Assembly (NCBI GenBank): GCA_050699435.1
Contig: JBOHGM010000005.1
Location: forward strand, 28,289 to 92,288
Source of the DNA: GCA-003244245 sp050699435
Lineage (GTDB): Bacteria > Actinomycetota > Actinomycetes > Mycobacteriales > Pseudonocardiaceae
Direction of reading: 5' to 3'
DNA length: 64,000 bases
Shown here: positions 44,905-53,119 of the stretch, piece after piece
How the letters are laid out: every line of letters starts with the position of its first letter
How positions within the stretch are numbered: position 1 is the first letter of the stretch
The notes under the pieces: generated by a model
The model's database searches: none
Told to the model about the DNA's origin: nothing
The model's input: the letters and a program-made list of their open reading frames with translations, nothing else
Translations under genes and position numbers: made by a program

Positions 44905-44979
44905 GATCGGCACCACGCACATGGCACGTCCCGTACCTCTGGATGGTCGCGCCTGTGTCCGTTTGCGTGGTGGCCGCCG

Positions 44980-45340
44980 ATGACCAAGCTCGTCACGAGT
45001 GTGGTGCCTGCTTCCCGCCGGCTGCGTCGGCACCGATCGTCGGGCCAGCCACGTTGCTGGGCTGGCACCTGTCGCCTGGTCACCGGGAAGGGGACCTCGC
45101 CGGACCAGTCGGTCGCCGGTCAGCGAGGAGATCTGTGCTGGTGCGGCGCGTCTGGCGCGGAGGATCTGTCCTGGACCAAGATGCATCCACAGTGAACCGG
45201 CTGGGTTTGGGACACCTCCTGAAGGCGGCCACGGTCCGCTGGATCCTCGCCGCCGCCCGCCTTGGGCCCGCGCCATGCAGGGCAGTCACCAGCTGGCGAG
45301 CCTTCCTGCGGCTCCGCGCCGACGTAGTTGATGTGCTGTT
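44980..45340 (+). pseudogene. Second IS3-like transposase fragment
   Basis: Frames contain CRLVTGKGTSPDQS and, shifted, LLKAATVRWILAAARLGPAPCRAVTSWRAFLRLRA, matching the HTH-to-core linker of the same transposase group. Several shifts; no catalytic domain. Confidence 0.55.
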
Positions 45341-45376
45341 GTGTTTCTGGTGTTTAGTCGCCATCATCATGGGGGC

Positions 45377-45886
45377 ATGGCTCCTGCCGTCGGTGAAGAT
45401 GCTTTGCTCACCACGGGTGAGGCAGCGGTGGTGCTCGGTTCCTCTCGGCAACACGTTGTCGACCTCTGTGAGCGCGGTCACCTCTCCTGCATCAAGATCG
45501 GTACACATCGCCGTGTGCGGCGAGCGGAGGTTGAGGCTCTGGCCAACCCGCAGCTGACCCGAGATCAAGAGCGGTCGTTGTGGCTGCATCGCGTTGTCGC
45601 CGGGCGGTTGGTGATGGACCCGGATGGAATCTTGGCGAAGGCGCGAGCCAATATCAATACTCTGAGCCGAGCTCATCAGGGTAGTGCGACCGGGTGGTGG
45701 ATCGAGCAGTGGCAGATGGTGCTGGATGGGCCATTGGACTCTCTGCTGGATGTTCTCACTTCTCCTTCGGCGCGGGCGATCGAGCTGCGGCAGAATTCCC
45801 CCTTTGCGGGTGTCCTGTCCGAGCAGGAGCGCCAGGCAGCCCTCGCCGCCTTCCGTGCGCACTGGCGCCGCGACCACGTGGCATGA
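45377..45886 (+). CDS. Excisionase-type HTH protein, antitoxin of a nucleotidyltransferase module
   Basis: 169 residues from ATG 45377 (an in-frame GTG at 45341 exists). The N-terminal helix-turn-helix of the excisionase type is LLTTGEAAVVLGSSRQHVVDL, then KIGTHRRVRRAEVEAL. The C-terminal half is helical, with WWIEQWQMVLDGPLDSLLDVL. Its stop overlaps the start of the nucleotidyltransferase gene (ATGA). The pair is typical of actinobacterial type IV-like modules. Confidence 0.7.
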   Translation: MAPAVGEDALLTTGEAAVVLGSSRQHVVDLCERGHLSCIKIGTHRRVRRAEVEALANPQLTRDQERSLWLHRVVAGRLVMDPDGILAKARANINTLSRAHQGSATGWWIEQWQMVLDGPLDSLLDVLTSPSARAIELRQNSPFAGVLSEQERQAALAAFRAHWRRDHVA

Positions 45887-46330
45887 ATCGTCGGCAGCTG
45901 GAACACGTGCTGCGGGCGGCAGCCAGGATCACGGGGGATCCTGATGTTCTCGTCCTCGGTAGCCAGTCCATTCTGGGTGCGGTCCTTGACGATCGACTGC
46001 CACTTGAGGCCACGGTGTCAATGGCAGTCGATGTCACCTTCTTTCATGACCCGGACGACACAAAGTCCGACCAGGTCGACGGAGCGATAGGGGAGTTGTC
46101 TGCATTCCACGAGACCTATGGCTACTATGCCCAAGGAGTCAGCATCACCACGGCTATACTGCCGCGCGGCTGGCAGTCTCGTCTTGTCGTCCTGGACTCG
46201 GCTGGTGCGGCACCTGGTCGTGGTCATTGTCTGGACCCGCATGATTGTGTTGTTTCTAAGCTTGTCGCCGGGCGCGAAAAGGACTTCACCTTCGCTGGGG
46301 TACTCATTCGCGAACGCTTGGTCTCAAGTG
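45883..46330 (+). pseudogene. DUF6036-like nucleotidyltransferase toxin, 3' truncated
   Basis: ATG 45883. ELEHVLRAAARITGDPDVLVLGSQSILGAVL has the nucleotidyltransferase-fold GS motif, then ETYGYYAQGVS, LPRGWQSRLVVL and HDCVVSKLVAGREKDFTF. Family homology stops near 46310 (IRERLVSS). The frame then reads through the antisense of an integrase remnant to 46686. Truncated by that junction. Confidence 0.7.
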
Positions 46331-46680
46331 GTCGGTGCGACACTGGCATTGAGCAGAGCGCTTGCAGGTCGTCGGCTCGACGTCGAGCAACTCCAGGTGC
46401 GGTCCATCAGTTGGTCGACCGTGGCCCTGGTGCGCGGGTTGCGCTGCTCGTCGACCTGGTTCAGCAGGCGGGTGCGTGCCTTCTCCGCATCCGCGTGGGC
46501 GGTTGGCCCCGCCGGGATCGTCTCGGTGAGGTAGTGCCGTCGGCCGCTGAGTGGGTCGATGCCGCCGTGCACCTTGACCCGAAGCGAGCCGCTCGGCAGC
46601 TTCGCGATCTCCCCGCGCCGACGCCGTTGGGTCTTGCTCCCAGCGCTGCTTATGGTGCAAGCGTACGACGTTCGCACCAC
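46324..46680 (-). pseudogene. Tyrosine-integrase remnant 2 (N-terminal AP2-like domain only)
   Basis: GTG 46680. GEIAKLPSGSLRVKVHGGID and LSGRRHYLTETIPAGP form the arm-binding AP2-like domain of actinobacterial integrases, followed by NQVDEQRNPRTRATVDQLMDR. After that the frame shifts (LELLDVEPTT in the next frame) and ends at the broken toxin gene. It is 54 bp from tRNA-Arg, the normal place for an integrase gene. Confidence 0.8.
46670..46680 (-). repeat. GTGGTGCGAAC arm-like site 4 / integrase start region
   Basis: It forms the first codons of integrase remnant 2 (Val-Val-Arg-Thr) and lies 53 bp left of the tRNA. Opposite orientation to sites 1 and 2. Confidence 0.5.
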
Positions 46681-46733
46681 ATCTAGCTACACACTCGGTC
46701 ACTGTAACCGTGCGATCATGTACTTGACCTGCG

Positions 46734-46806
46734 TGCCCCCGGCAGGATTCGAACCTGCGACACCCGCTTTAGGAGAGCGGTGCTCTATCCCCTGAGCTAC
46801 GAGGGC
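46734..46806 (-). tRNA. tRNA-Arg (anticodon CCT)
   Basis: 73 nt. Acceptor stem GCCCTCG / CGGGGGC, D-arm with AGCTCAGGGGATAGAGC, anticodon stem CCGCT / AGCGG around loop CTCCTAA (anticodon CCT), T-arm GCAGGTTCGAATCCTGC and discriminator A. All stems pair. CCA is not encoded. Its 3' end was the target of repeated integration. Confidence 0.95.
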
Positions 46807-46923
46807 CGTTCTTGGGTGCGGCGGCAGCGTGACCCACGTGCAGGCCACCCGGCAGCTTCGCAGAGCCTAGCGTGCTGGGCGTGCCCGTAGCGGCACCTGG
46901 CGCACGTCCAGCACCAACATCCC

Positions 46924-46957
46924 GTCACCCCGAACTCAACGTCACCCCGAACTCAAC
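46924..46957. repeat. 2 x 17 bp tandem repeat upstream of mprA
   Basis: GTCACCCCGAACTCAAC occurs twice head to tail in the 293-bp gap between tRNA-Arg and mprA. No other element is obvious in this gap. Confidence 0.9.
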
Positions 46958-47099
46958 GTTAGCGCTGTCGGGCTTGGCGCGAGCAGCTCTGGTGTTGGGT
47001 TCGGGAGTTGCCAGGCGGGCCAGGGAGCTGCCGGGCGCACGTCACGCGCTGGACCAGGGTGCTCAGGTCGCTCTCAGGGCAGCAGGCCACACTGGCTGC

Positions 47100-47789
47100 A
47101 TGCGCATCCTCGTCGTCGACGACGACCGGGCGGTCCGCGATTCGTTGCGCCGGTCGCTGCAGTTCAACGGCTACACAGTGGACCTTGCGGAGGACGGTCA
47201 GCAGGCGATGGATGTGGTGGCCAGGCAGCGGCCGGACGCGATGGTGCTTGACATGATGATGCCCAGGGTGGACGGCTTGGAGGTGTGCCGGCGGCTGCGC
47301 AGTATCGGGGACGACCTGCCGGTGCTGGTGCTCACCGCCCGCGACGCCGTCTCCGACCGGGTGTCGGGGCTGGACGCCGGTGCGGACGACTACCTGCCCA
47401 AGCCGTTCGCCCTCGAGGAGTTGCTCGCCCGGTTGCGCGCGCTGCTGCGCCGCTCCCCCCCTTCGGAGCCTGGGGACGTCAGCGCGGAACTCGCCTTCTC
47501 CGATCTGAGCCTCGACCCGGGCACCCGCGAGGTCGCCCGCGGCGGGCGCCCGATCAGCCTCACCCGCACCGAGTTCAGCCTGCTGGAGCTGTTCCTGCGG
47601 CATCCCCGGCAGGTGCTCACCCGCAGCCGCATGCTGGAGGCCGTCTGGGGCTACGACTTTCCCACCTCCGGCAATGCCCTGGAGGTCTACGTCGGGTACC
47701 TGCGCCGCAAGACCGAGGCGGACGGCGAGCCGAGGCTGATCCATACCGTGCGTGGCGTGGGCTACGTGCTGCGGGGGACGCCGCCGTGA
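47100..47789 (+). CDS. mprA: OmpR-type response regulator MprA
   Basis: 229 residues. Receiver domain 1-120: VVDDDRAVRDSLRR, phosphoacceptor Asp in MVLDMMMPRVDG, LTARDAVSDRVSGLDAGADDYLPKPF with the conserved Thr and Lys. The winged-helix OmpR domain spans about 135-229 (LTRTEFSLLELFLRHPRQVLTR, GNALEVYVGYLRRK, IHTVRGVGYVLR). Neighbours identify it as the MprA envelope-stress regulator. ATG 47100 chosen; the frame upstream is not conserved. Confidence 0.9.
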   Translation: MRILVVDDDRAVRDSLRRSLQFNGYTVDLAEDGQQAMDVVARQRPDAMVLDMMMPRVDGLEVCRRLRSIGDDLPVLVLTARDAVSDRVSGLDAGADDYLPKPFALEELLARLRALLRRSPPSEPGDVSAELAFSDLSLDPGTREVARGGRPISLTRTEFSLLELFLRHPRQVLTRSRMLEAVWGYDFPTSGNALEVYVGYLRRKTEADGEPRLIHTVRGVGYVLRGTPP

Positions 47790-49153
47790 GTCAGGCTGCT
47801 CCAGAACTGCGGATGTCGCTGCGTACCCGGGTCACTGTGCTGACCGCGGTCTGCGTGGGAAGCGCCGTCGCGCTGGTGTCGCTGGCCGGCTACATCACGG
47901 TCCGCACCAATCTCTACGACGAGCTGGACGTGACCCTGCTGCAGCGGGCCGACTCGTTGCGCACGCTGTCCAGTGCCGAACAACTCGACGCCGTCCCGGA
48001 GAGCTTCTTCCGGGCGGCGGATATCAGGGTCGCCCTGGTTGAAGGCCGTACCGGCGGTTACGTGTCGGCAGGCGAGCTGTCAGTGGGTCCGCACGAACTG
48101 GCCGTGGCGCGGGGGCAGCAGCCGCAGTCGCTGCGCACCGACCATATGCACGATCTGCGCGTCGCTGCGGTGCCTTCAGGGCCGGGAACCGCGCTGATCG
48201 TGGCCCAGCCGCTGGCCGCCACCCGGACCACGTTGGCCCGGCTCGGTCTGGTGTTCGGCCTGGTCGGGGGAGTCGGTGTGCTGCTGGCCGCCGCGGTGGG
48301 CACCGCGGTCGCCCAAACCGGGCTGCGTCCGGTGCAGCGGCTCACCGAGGCGGCCGAGCGGGTCGCGCGGACCGGTGACCTGCAACCGATCGCGGTCTCC
48401 GGCGACGACGAGCTGGCCCGTCTCACCGTCAGCTTCAACAGCATGCTCGGCGCGCTCGCGGAGTCGCGGGAGCGCCAGCGCCGGCTGGTCGCCGACGCCG
48501 GCCACGAGCTGCGCACCCCGCTCACCTCGCTGCGCACCAACCTGGAACTGCTGGCCGCCTCGAACCGCCCCGGTGCCCCGGTGCTCTCTGCGCAGGACCG
48601 GGCCGATATCCAGGACGACGTGCGCGCTCAGGTGGAGGAGCTGTCCACCCTGGTCGGCGATCTCGTCGAGCTGGCCCGAGAGGACGCCCCACAGATGGTG
48701 CAAGAGCCGGTGGAGTTACTCGACGTGATCGAGCGGGCGCTGGCCAGGGCCAGTCGGCGCGCCCCCGGCGTGTGTTTTGAGGTTGATCTCACGCCGTGGA
48801 GCATGCTCGGCGACGCCAACGCCCTGGAGCGTGCCGTGCTCAATCTGATCGACAACGCCGCGAAGTGGAGCCCGGGAACAGCGACGGTGACCGTGCGGCT
48901 GGCACCGACCGGCCAGGGCACGGCCGCACTGTATGTCGCCGACGCCGGTCCCGGGATCGCCGATGCCGACCTGCCCTATGTCTTCGAGCGGTTCTACCGC
49001 TCGACTACTGCCCGCACCCAACCCGGCTCGGGTCTGGGACTGGCTATCGTGGCGCAGGTCGCGGCGCGCCACGGCGGTTCTGTTCGGGCCGGCCGGAGCC
49101 GGGCGGGCGGGGCGTTGATGACGTTGGAACTACCGGCCCGGCCGTTCACCTGA
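47786..49153 (+). CDS. mprB: Envelope-stress sensor histidine kinase MprB
   Basis: 455 residues from GTG 47786, overlapping the mprA stop (GTGA). Membrane helices span about 14-36 and 150-175 around an extracellular sensor domain. HAMP follows, then the H-box VADAGHELRTPLTSLRTN, N-box ALERAVLNLIDNAAKW, G1 DAGPGIADADLPYVFERFY and G2 GSGLGLAIV. In mycobacteria MprB responds to envelope stress and activates MprA, which controls pepD and sigma factors. Confidence 0.92.
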   Translation: MSQAAPELRMSLRTRVTVLTAVCVGSAVALVSLAGYITVRTNLYDELDVTLLQRADSLRTLSSAEQLDAVPESFFRAADIRVALVEGRTGGYVSAGELSVGPHELAVARGQQPQSLRTDHMHDLRVAAVPSGPGTALIVAQPLAATRTTLARLGLVFGLVGGVGVLLAAAVGTAVAQTGLRPVQRLTEAAERVARTGDLQPIAVSGDDELARLTVSFNSMLGALAESRERQRRLVADAGHELRTPLTSLRTNLELLAASNRPGAPVLSAQDRADIQDDVRAQVEELSTLVGDLVELAREDAPQMVQEPVELLDVIERALARASRRAPGVCFEVDLTPWSMLGDANALERAVLNLIDNAAKWSPGTATVTVRLAPTGQGTAALYVADAGPGIADADLPYVFERFYRSTTARTQPGSGLGLAIVAQVAARHGGSVRAGRSRAGGALMTLELPARPFT

Positions 49154-49223
49154 GATGGCCGTTCACCTGACATGGTTAGGGGCTTCACATGCACATTCCA
49201 GAAGACCAGGCCACCCTGCAGAC

Positions 49224-50516
49224 ATGACTGATCAGACTCCTCCGCCGCAGCGGCCGGGAAGCCCCGAGGGCGCGGCATCGGAATGGACCGCGCCGCAGGC
49301 CATGTCCTCGCCGCAGGACCGTTCTTCCCCTCACGCCTGGCCGACCCATTCCGGAGCCGCTTCGGGCGGAGCGCCACCGCTCGCCCCGGGGGGCATGCCG
49401 CCGCCGGGCGCGCCTGGCCCGCGCCGTGGGGGTTTCGTGGTCGGGGTTGCGGTGGTGGCCCTGATTGTGGGCCTGCTCGCCGGCGGTATCGGGGGCGCCG
49501 TCGGTTACGAACTGGCGCAGCCCGGATCCGATCTGGGCAGTGCACTGGACCGGCCGGCACCGGACGCCCGACCCGCCGCGAATCTGCCGGACGGCTCGGC
49601 GGAGCAGGTCGCGCGGCAGGTCACTCCCACCGTGGTTCAGCTGCGGGTGCGCGGTCCTCAGGGCGCCGGCGAGGGCAGCGGGATCGTGCTCAGTTCCGAT
49701 GGCCTGATCCTCACCAACAACCACGTCATCGAGGCGGCCGCGGACGGCGGTGCGGCCGAAGCGGTATTCCAGGACGGAAGTACCGCGCCGGTCGAGGTCG
49801 TCGGCCGGGCGCCCTCGTTCGACCTGGCAGTGGTGCGGGCGCCGGGGGTCAGCGGTCTGACCACCGCCGAGCTGGGGCGCTCCGACGACGTCCTGGTCGG
49901 CCAGGAGGTGCTGGCGGTCGGCTCGCCGCTGGGCCTGTCCGGCACGGTGACCGCCGGCATCGTCAGCGCGCTGCACCGTCCCGTGCGGGCCGGTGGTGAG
50001 GGCAGCGGCCAGGACACCGTCCTCGACGCGCTGCAGACCGACGCTGCGATCAACCCCGGCAACTCCGGCGGCCCCCTGGTCGACATGGCGGGCCGGGTGA
50101 TCGGCGTCAACTCCGCCATCGCCTCGCTCGGTAGCGGCGGGCGGCAGGCCGGCTCGATCGGCCTCGGTTTCGCGATCCCGATCAACCAGGCCAAACGGAT
50201 CGCCGACGAGCTCATCCGGACCGGCCAGGCCACCCAAGCCCGGCTCGGCGTGAGTGTGCCCGCCGGGCAGGCCGAGGGTGGCGGAGCGGTGATCCGGGAG
50301 GTCATGCCGGACACTCCCGCCGCCGGTGCCGGGATCCAGGCCGGCGAGACGATCACCAAGGTGAACGACCGGGTGATTGACAGCGGTGACGCGCTGGTCG
50401 CGGCGATCCGCTCCTATCCACCGGGCTCCCGGGTCACGCTGAGCGTGCAGGACCGCGGCGGGGCCCCCCGGCAGGTCGAGGTCACCCTCAGCAGCCAACA
50501 GGTCGGGACGAACTGA
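49224..50516 (+). CDS. pepD: HtrA-like trypsin/PDZ membrane protease PepD
   Basis: 430 residues from ATG 49224. A cytoplasmic Pro-rich N-terminus is followed by one membrane helix (about 73-98), a trypsin-like domain with catalytic His167 (TNNHVIEAA), Asp200 (SFDLAVV) and Ser281 (INPGNSGGPLV), and a C-terminal PDZ domain (TPAAGAGIQAGETITKVND). It degrades or refolds damaged extracytoplasmic proteins. It follows mprB, as in mycobacteria. Confidence 0.93.
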   Translation: MTDQTPPPQRPGSPEGAASEWTAPQAMSSPQDRSSPHAWPTHSGAASGGAPPLAPGGMPPPGAPGPRRGGFVVGVAVVALIVGLLAGGIGGAVGYELAQPGSDLGSALDRPAPDARPAANLPDGSAEQVARQVTPTVVQLRVRGPQGAGEGSGIVLSSDGLILTNNHVIEAAADGGAAEAVFQDGSTAPVEVVGRAPSFDLAVVRAPGVSGLTTAELGRSDDVLVGQEVLAVGSPLGLSGTVTAGIVSALHRPVRAGGEGSGQDTVLDALQTDAAINPGNSGGPLVDMAGRVIGVNSAIASLGSGGRQAGSIGLGFAIPINQAKRIADELIRTGQATQARLGVSVPAGQAEGGGAVIREVMPDTPAAGAGIQAGETITKVNDRVIDSGDALVAAIRSYPPGSRVTLSVQDRGGAPRQVEVTLSSQQVGTN

Positions 50517-50584
50517 CGTGCAGCGGCGCTGATGGTCTATACCTGGTTCAAGAACCGCAGCGCAACCGGGCTACGGTGCTCGTC

Positions 50585-51085
50585 ATGGAACGCAGCGTGC
50601 GCAACCTGGGGCGGGCTCTCGTCGTGGTCGTCGATGACCGGGTGGCGCACGGTGAGCATGAGGACGTGACGGGTCCCCTGGTCACCGAACTTCTGGAAGA
50701 GGCTGGATTCGTGGTCGACGGCTCAGTCGTCGTGGCCGCCGACTCGGTGGCCATCCGTAATGCGCTGAACACCGCGGTGATCGGCGGCGTGGACCTGGTC
50801 GTGACCGTCGGCGGCACCGGGGTGTCCCCGCGGGACGTCACCCCGGATGCCACCGCAGGCGTGCTGGACCGCCCGGTGCCCGGGATCGCGGAGGCCATCC
50901 GGGCTTCCGGGCTGGCCGCCGGTGCCGTGGACGCGGGCTTGTCGCGTGGGTTGTCCGGGGTCTCAGGCAGCACCCTGGTGGTCAACCTGGCGCCGTCACG
51001 GGCGGCCGTCCGCGACGGGATGGCCACCCTCACCCCGCTGGTCGGCCGGGTGATCGACGAGCTGTCCTGGCCAGAACAGGACTGA
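50585..51085 (+). CDS. moaB2: Molybdopterin-binding MoaB/MogA-like protein
   Basis: 166 residues. The MoCF-binding fold is seen in GGVDLVVTVGGTGVSPRDVTPDAT (the TGGTG loop that binds molybdopterin) and PGIAEAIRAS, with a C-terminal GSTLVVNLAPSRAAV. It adenylates molybdopterin in Mo-cofactor synthesis. The mprAB-pepD-moaB2 order is conserved in mycobacteria. ATG 50585 (MERSVRNLG). Mo-cofactor is needed by CoxL elsewhere in the window. Confidence 0.88.
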   Translation: MERSVRNLGRALVVVVDDRVAHGEHEDVTGPLVTELLEEAGFVVDGSVVVAADSVAIRNALNTAVIGGVDLVVTVGGTGVSPRDVTPDATAGVLDRPVPGIAEAIRASGLAAGAVDAGLSRGLSGVSGSTLVVNLAPSRAAVRDGMATLTPLVGRVIDELSWPEQD

Positions 51086-51129
51086 CCTGCTTGCAGGGTC
51101 GGAGCGTCAGCATAGGTGAGCACCGCCGC

Positions 51130-51164
51130 AGTGGGCCCGGAATGATCCCCGTTACGGGCCCACT
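51130..51164. terminator. Hairpin between moaB2 and the convergent repeat-protein gene
   Basis: AGTGGGCCCG and CGGGCCCACT form a perfect 10-bp stem with a 15-nt loop. Located where two convergent genes end. Confidence 0.6.
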
Positions 51165-51178
51165 ATGACGGGGCCGCC

Positions 51179-51583
51179 TCAGGACGTGAGCGAGCCGTCC
51201 CGGTACACCACGCCGAAGGCCAGCTCACCCACATTCTCGAGGCCCTTGGTCGCGAAGGCCCCGGCCTGCGCGACGAGCGGGGCGGCCTGCTCGAGGTAGG
51301 GACCGGCTAGCTCCCTGGCCTGTTCGAGCAACGGACCGGCCTTCTCGTGGAGCATCGCCGCCACCGGGCCGATCATGCCGACAGCCTGTTCGAAGTAGGG
51401 TGTCGCCGCCTCCATTGCCTGCTCGAAACCCGCCGCGGCCTGCTCGAGGTACGGGCCGGCCTGATCCATGAGCGGGCCTGCCCGGGTGACTACCTGCTCC
51501 ACCAGCGGACCGGCCATCTCTCTGGCCTGCTCTAGGTATGGGCCGGCCATCTCCATAGCCTGCGCGATCTTGTCCTGAACCAT
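51179..51583 (-). CDS. Helical repeat protein (AGP-x-LEQA repeats)
   Basis: 134 residues made almost entirely of short degenerate repeats around AGPYLEQA or AGPLLEQA, spaced about 11-15 residues (positions about 13, 24, 35, 42, 85, 96). The pattern gives one amphipathic helix after another with Pro at each turn, recalling LEA or apolipoprotein-type 11-mers. GAAAGGGGC precedes GTG/ATG 51583. No enzyme motif. Possibly surface- or lipid-associated, by analogy only. Confidence 0.65.
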   Translation of the reverse strand: MVQDKIAQAMEMAGPYLEQAREMAGPLVEQVVTRAGPLMDQAGPYLEQAAAGFEQAMEAATPYFEQAVGMIGPVAAMLHEKAGPLLEQARELAGPYLEQAAPLVAQAGAFATKGLENVGELAFGVVYRDGSLTS

Positions 51584-51740
51584 TGTGTCGGCGCCCCTTT
51601 CCGCTCGTCTGCCGGGGACTCCATCCTGGCATTCAGATGGAGTAGCCGGAAGTGATCTGCAGGGGGGTAATCGGCGGACTGCTCGGTCGGGGAGGATGAG
51701 CGGCAGGCAGGAGCGAGCCGCAGACCGTGCGCGAGGGCTG

Positions 51741-51803
51741 CACCGAGTGGCTGGTTCAGCGCACCGAGTGGCTGGTTCAGCGCACCGAGTGGCTGGTTCA
51801 GCG
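51741..51803. repeat. 3 x 21 bp tandem repeat containing the SAF gene stop codon
   Basis: CACCGAGTGGCTGGTTCAGCG is repeated exactly three times. The TCA at 51798-51800 in the third unit is the stop of the minus-strand SAF gene. Confidence 0.95.
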
Positions 51804-52490
51804 GACGGTCACGGTCAATGCGCGGGAGAGGGAGGCTGCCGCCACTCGGGTCGCGGCGGCGGGTTCGAGCGCGACCAGCACCATTCTGCCTTCAGCGGCC
51901 TGGGCCCCGGTGCTGGCGCCGGTGCCGGGGTCCAGTACGGCTAGCACTCGCGCCCCGTGCGCCAGCACCACTGGCTCGTCCTGCCGTGCACCGAGGGTCA
52001 CCACGTCCACCACCGAGCCAGGATGCAGCAGGGCGGCGACGTCCGGATCGGGCAGCCGTAGCGGGACGCTCACCGCCGCCGGGTCTGCCGAGACCGCTCG
52101 GAGCAGATCAGGGCCGGCCAGCCGGACGTCGGTGAGGGGCTCACCCCGGCGGACCGGCGCAGCCAGCGTCCGGCCCAGCACGGCTGCCGTGACCCCGGCG
52201 GCGCCATCGGGCACCACCTGGGAGGGCAGCTCGCGCAGCGTCACCGCACCGGCGTCGAGCACGGTGCCTGGGCTCAGGTCACGAGCGGCGACCACCACCG
52301 GCACACCGGCCGCGGAACCCGTTGCCGAGGTCAGTGCCAGCACCGCGGCGAGCCCGACCAGCAGTGCCGCTGCGGCCCGGCGCAGCAGCAGCGGCCGGCC
52401 GAACCCGGATCCGCGCCACAGCGTCTCCCACCGCTCCCGCAGCAGCGGCGCCAGCGTGCGCGCCGTGCTGACGTTTCGCTGTCGTCCCAT
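51798..52490 (-). CDS. SAF-domain (CpaB/RcpC-like) membrane protein
   Basis: 230 residues from ATG 52490 (GRQRNVSTAR). One membrane helix lies at about 37-57, then a SAF domain (VVVAARDLSPGTVLDAGAV, ELPSQVVPDG, GRTLAAPVRRGEPLTDVRL) and a C-terminal part VSVPLRLPDPDVAALLHPGSVVDVV typical of CpaB/RcpC pilus-assembly proteins. No other tad/flp genes are near. This gene neighbours ruc, mthfs and galU in related genomes. Confidence 0.8.
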   Translation of the reverse strand: MGRQRNVSTARTLAPLLRERWETLWRGSGFGRPLLLRRAAAALLVGLAAVLALTSATGSAAGVPVVVAARDLSPGTVLDAGAVTLRELPSQVVPDGAAGVTAAVLGRTLAAPVRRGEPLTDVRLAGPDLLRAVSADPAAVSVPLRLPDPDVAALLHPGSVVDVVTLGARQDEPVVLAHGARVLAVLDPGTGASTGAQAAEGRMVLVALEPAAATRVAAASLSRALTVTVR

Positions 52491-52655
52491 CCTCAGCCTC
52501 CCGCCGTCCGGCCCTGCGTCCGTAGGCAGTGACGCTAGGTGGCGCGGACGGAAGCCGGGCCCCGCAGCGGAGGAGGTTGTGGACAACCGGGGTGGCTGGG
52601 GACAACTCCCCGATCAGGAGGACGTGGTGGTTGTCGAACTGGACGTGGCGGAGGA

Positions 52656-53033
52656 CTATGCCGCGCCCGACTTTGCCGAGGCTGATGAGTCTGTGGAGGC
52701 GCCGGGCCCTGCCTTCGAGGACCCTTTCTTTGAGGGCCCTTCCTTTGAGGCCGCTGCGTTCGAGGTGGACCCGGATGCGGACTCCGGCTTCGACTCGTCC
52801 GGCTTCGACGTGCCCGGCTTCGACTGGTCCGCCGAGCTGGTCTCGCTCGGCGGGCTCGAGCGGCTGTCGGTTCGGTAGAAGCCGCTGCCCTTGAACACGA
52901 CGCCCACCGAAGAAAACAGCTTGCGCAACCTGCCAGCGCACTCCGGGCAGTCGGTGAGCGACGAGTCGGTGAACGTCTGCACAGTGTCGAAGCGGTGCTC
53001 GCACGCCGTGCAGGCGTAGGAGTAGGTGGGCAC
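52656..53033 (-). CDS. ruc: FmdB-type zinc-ribbon protein, Ruc (redox-regulated chaperone) homologue
   Basis: 125 residues from GTG 53033 (GGAGGCGAG upstream). Residues 1-45 are a zinc ribbon with two CxxC motifs (YACTACEHRF, TDCPECAGRL). Residues 60-125 are low-complexity Ser/Lys/Pro/Ala, likely disordered. That build, the place next to the cyclo-ligase gene and the HrcA-type operator in front match M. tuberculosis Rv0991c (Ruc), a chaperone activated by oxidation of its zinc cysteines. Orthology is inferred. Confidence 0.8.
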   Translation of the reverse strand: MPTYSYACTACEHRFDTVQTFTDSSLTDCPECAGRLRKLFSSVGVVFKGSGFYRTDSRSSPPSETSSADQSKPGTSKPDESKPESASGSTSNAAASKEGPSKKGSSKAGPGASTDSSASAKSGAA

Positions 53034-53050
53034 TTCTCGCCTCCAGCGTG

Positions 53051-53077
53051 TTGGCACTCTGCGCGCGAGAGTGCCAA
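53051..53077. promoter_or_regulatory. CIRCE-type HrcA operator
   Basis: TTGGCACTC-N9-GAGTGCCAA, a perfect nine-base inverted repeat with the exact CIRCE spacing (consensus TTAGCACTC-N9-GAGTGCTAA; actinobacterial sites often have GG for AG). It lies 17 bp upstream of the ruc-like start codon, where HrcA binding would block transcription until heat shock. Confidence 0.9.
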
Positions 53078-53119
53078 CACGATGATGCGCCCACGCGGTG
53101 GTCTGCGCAAACCCGCAGT

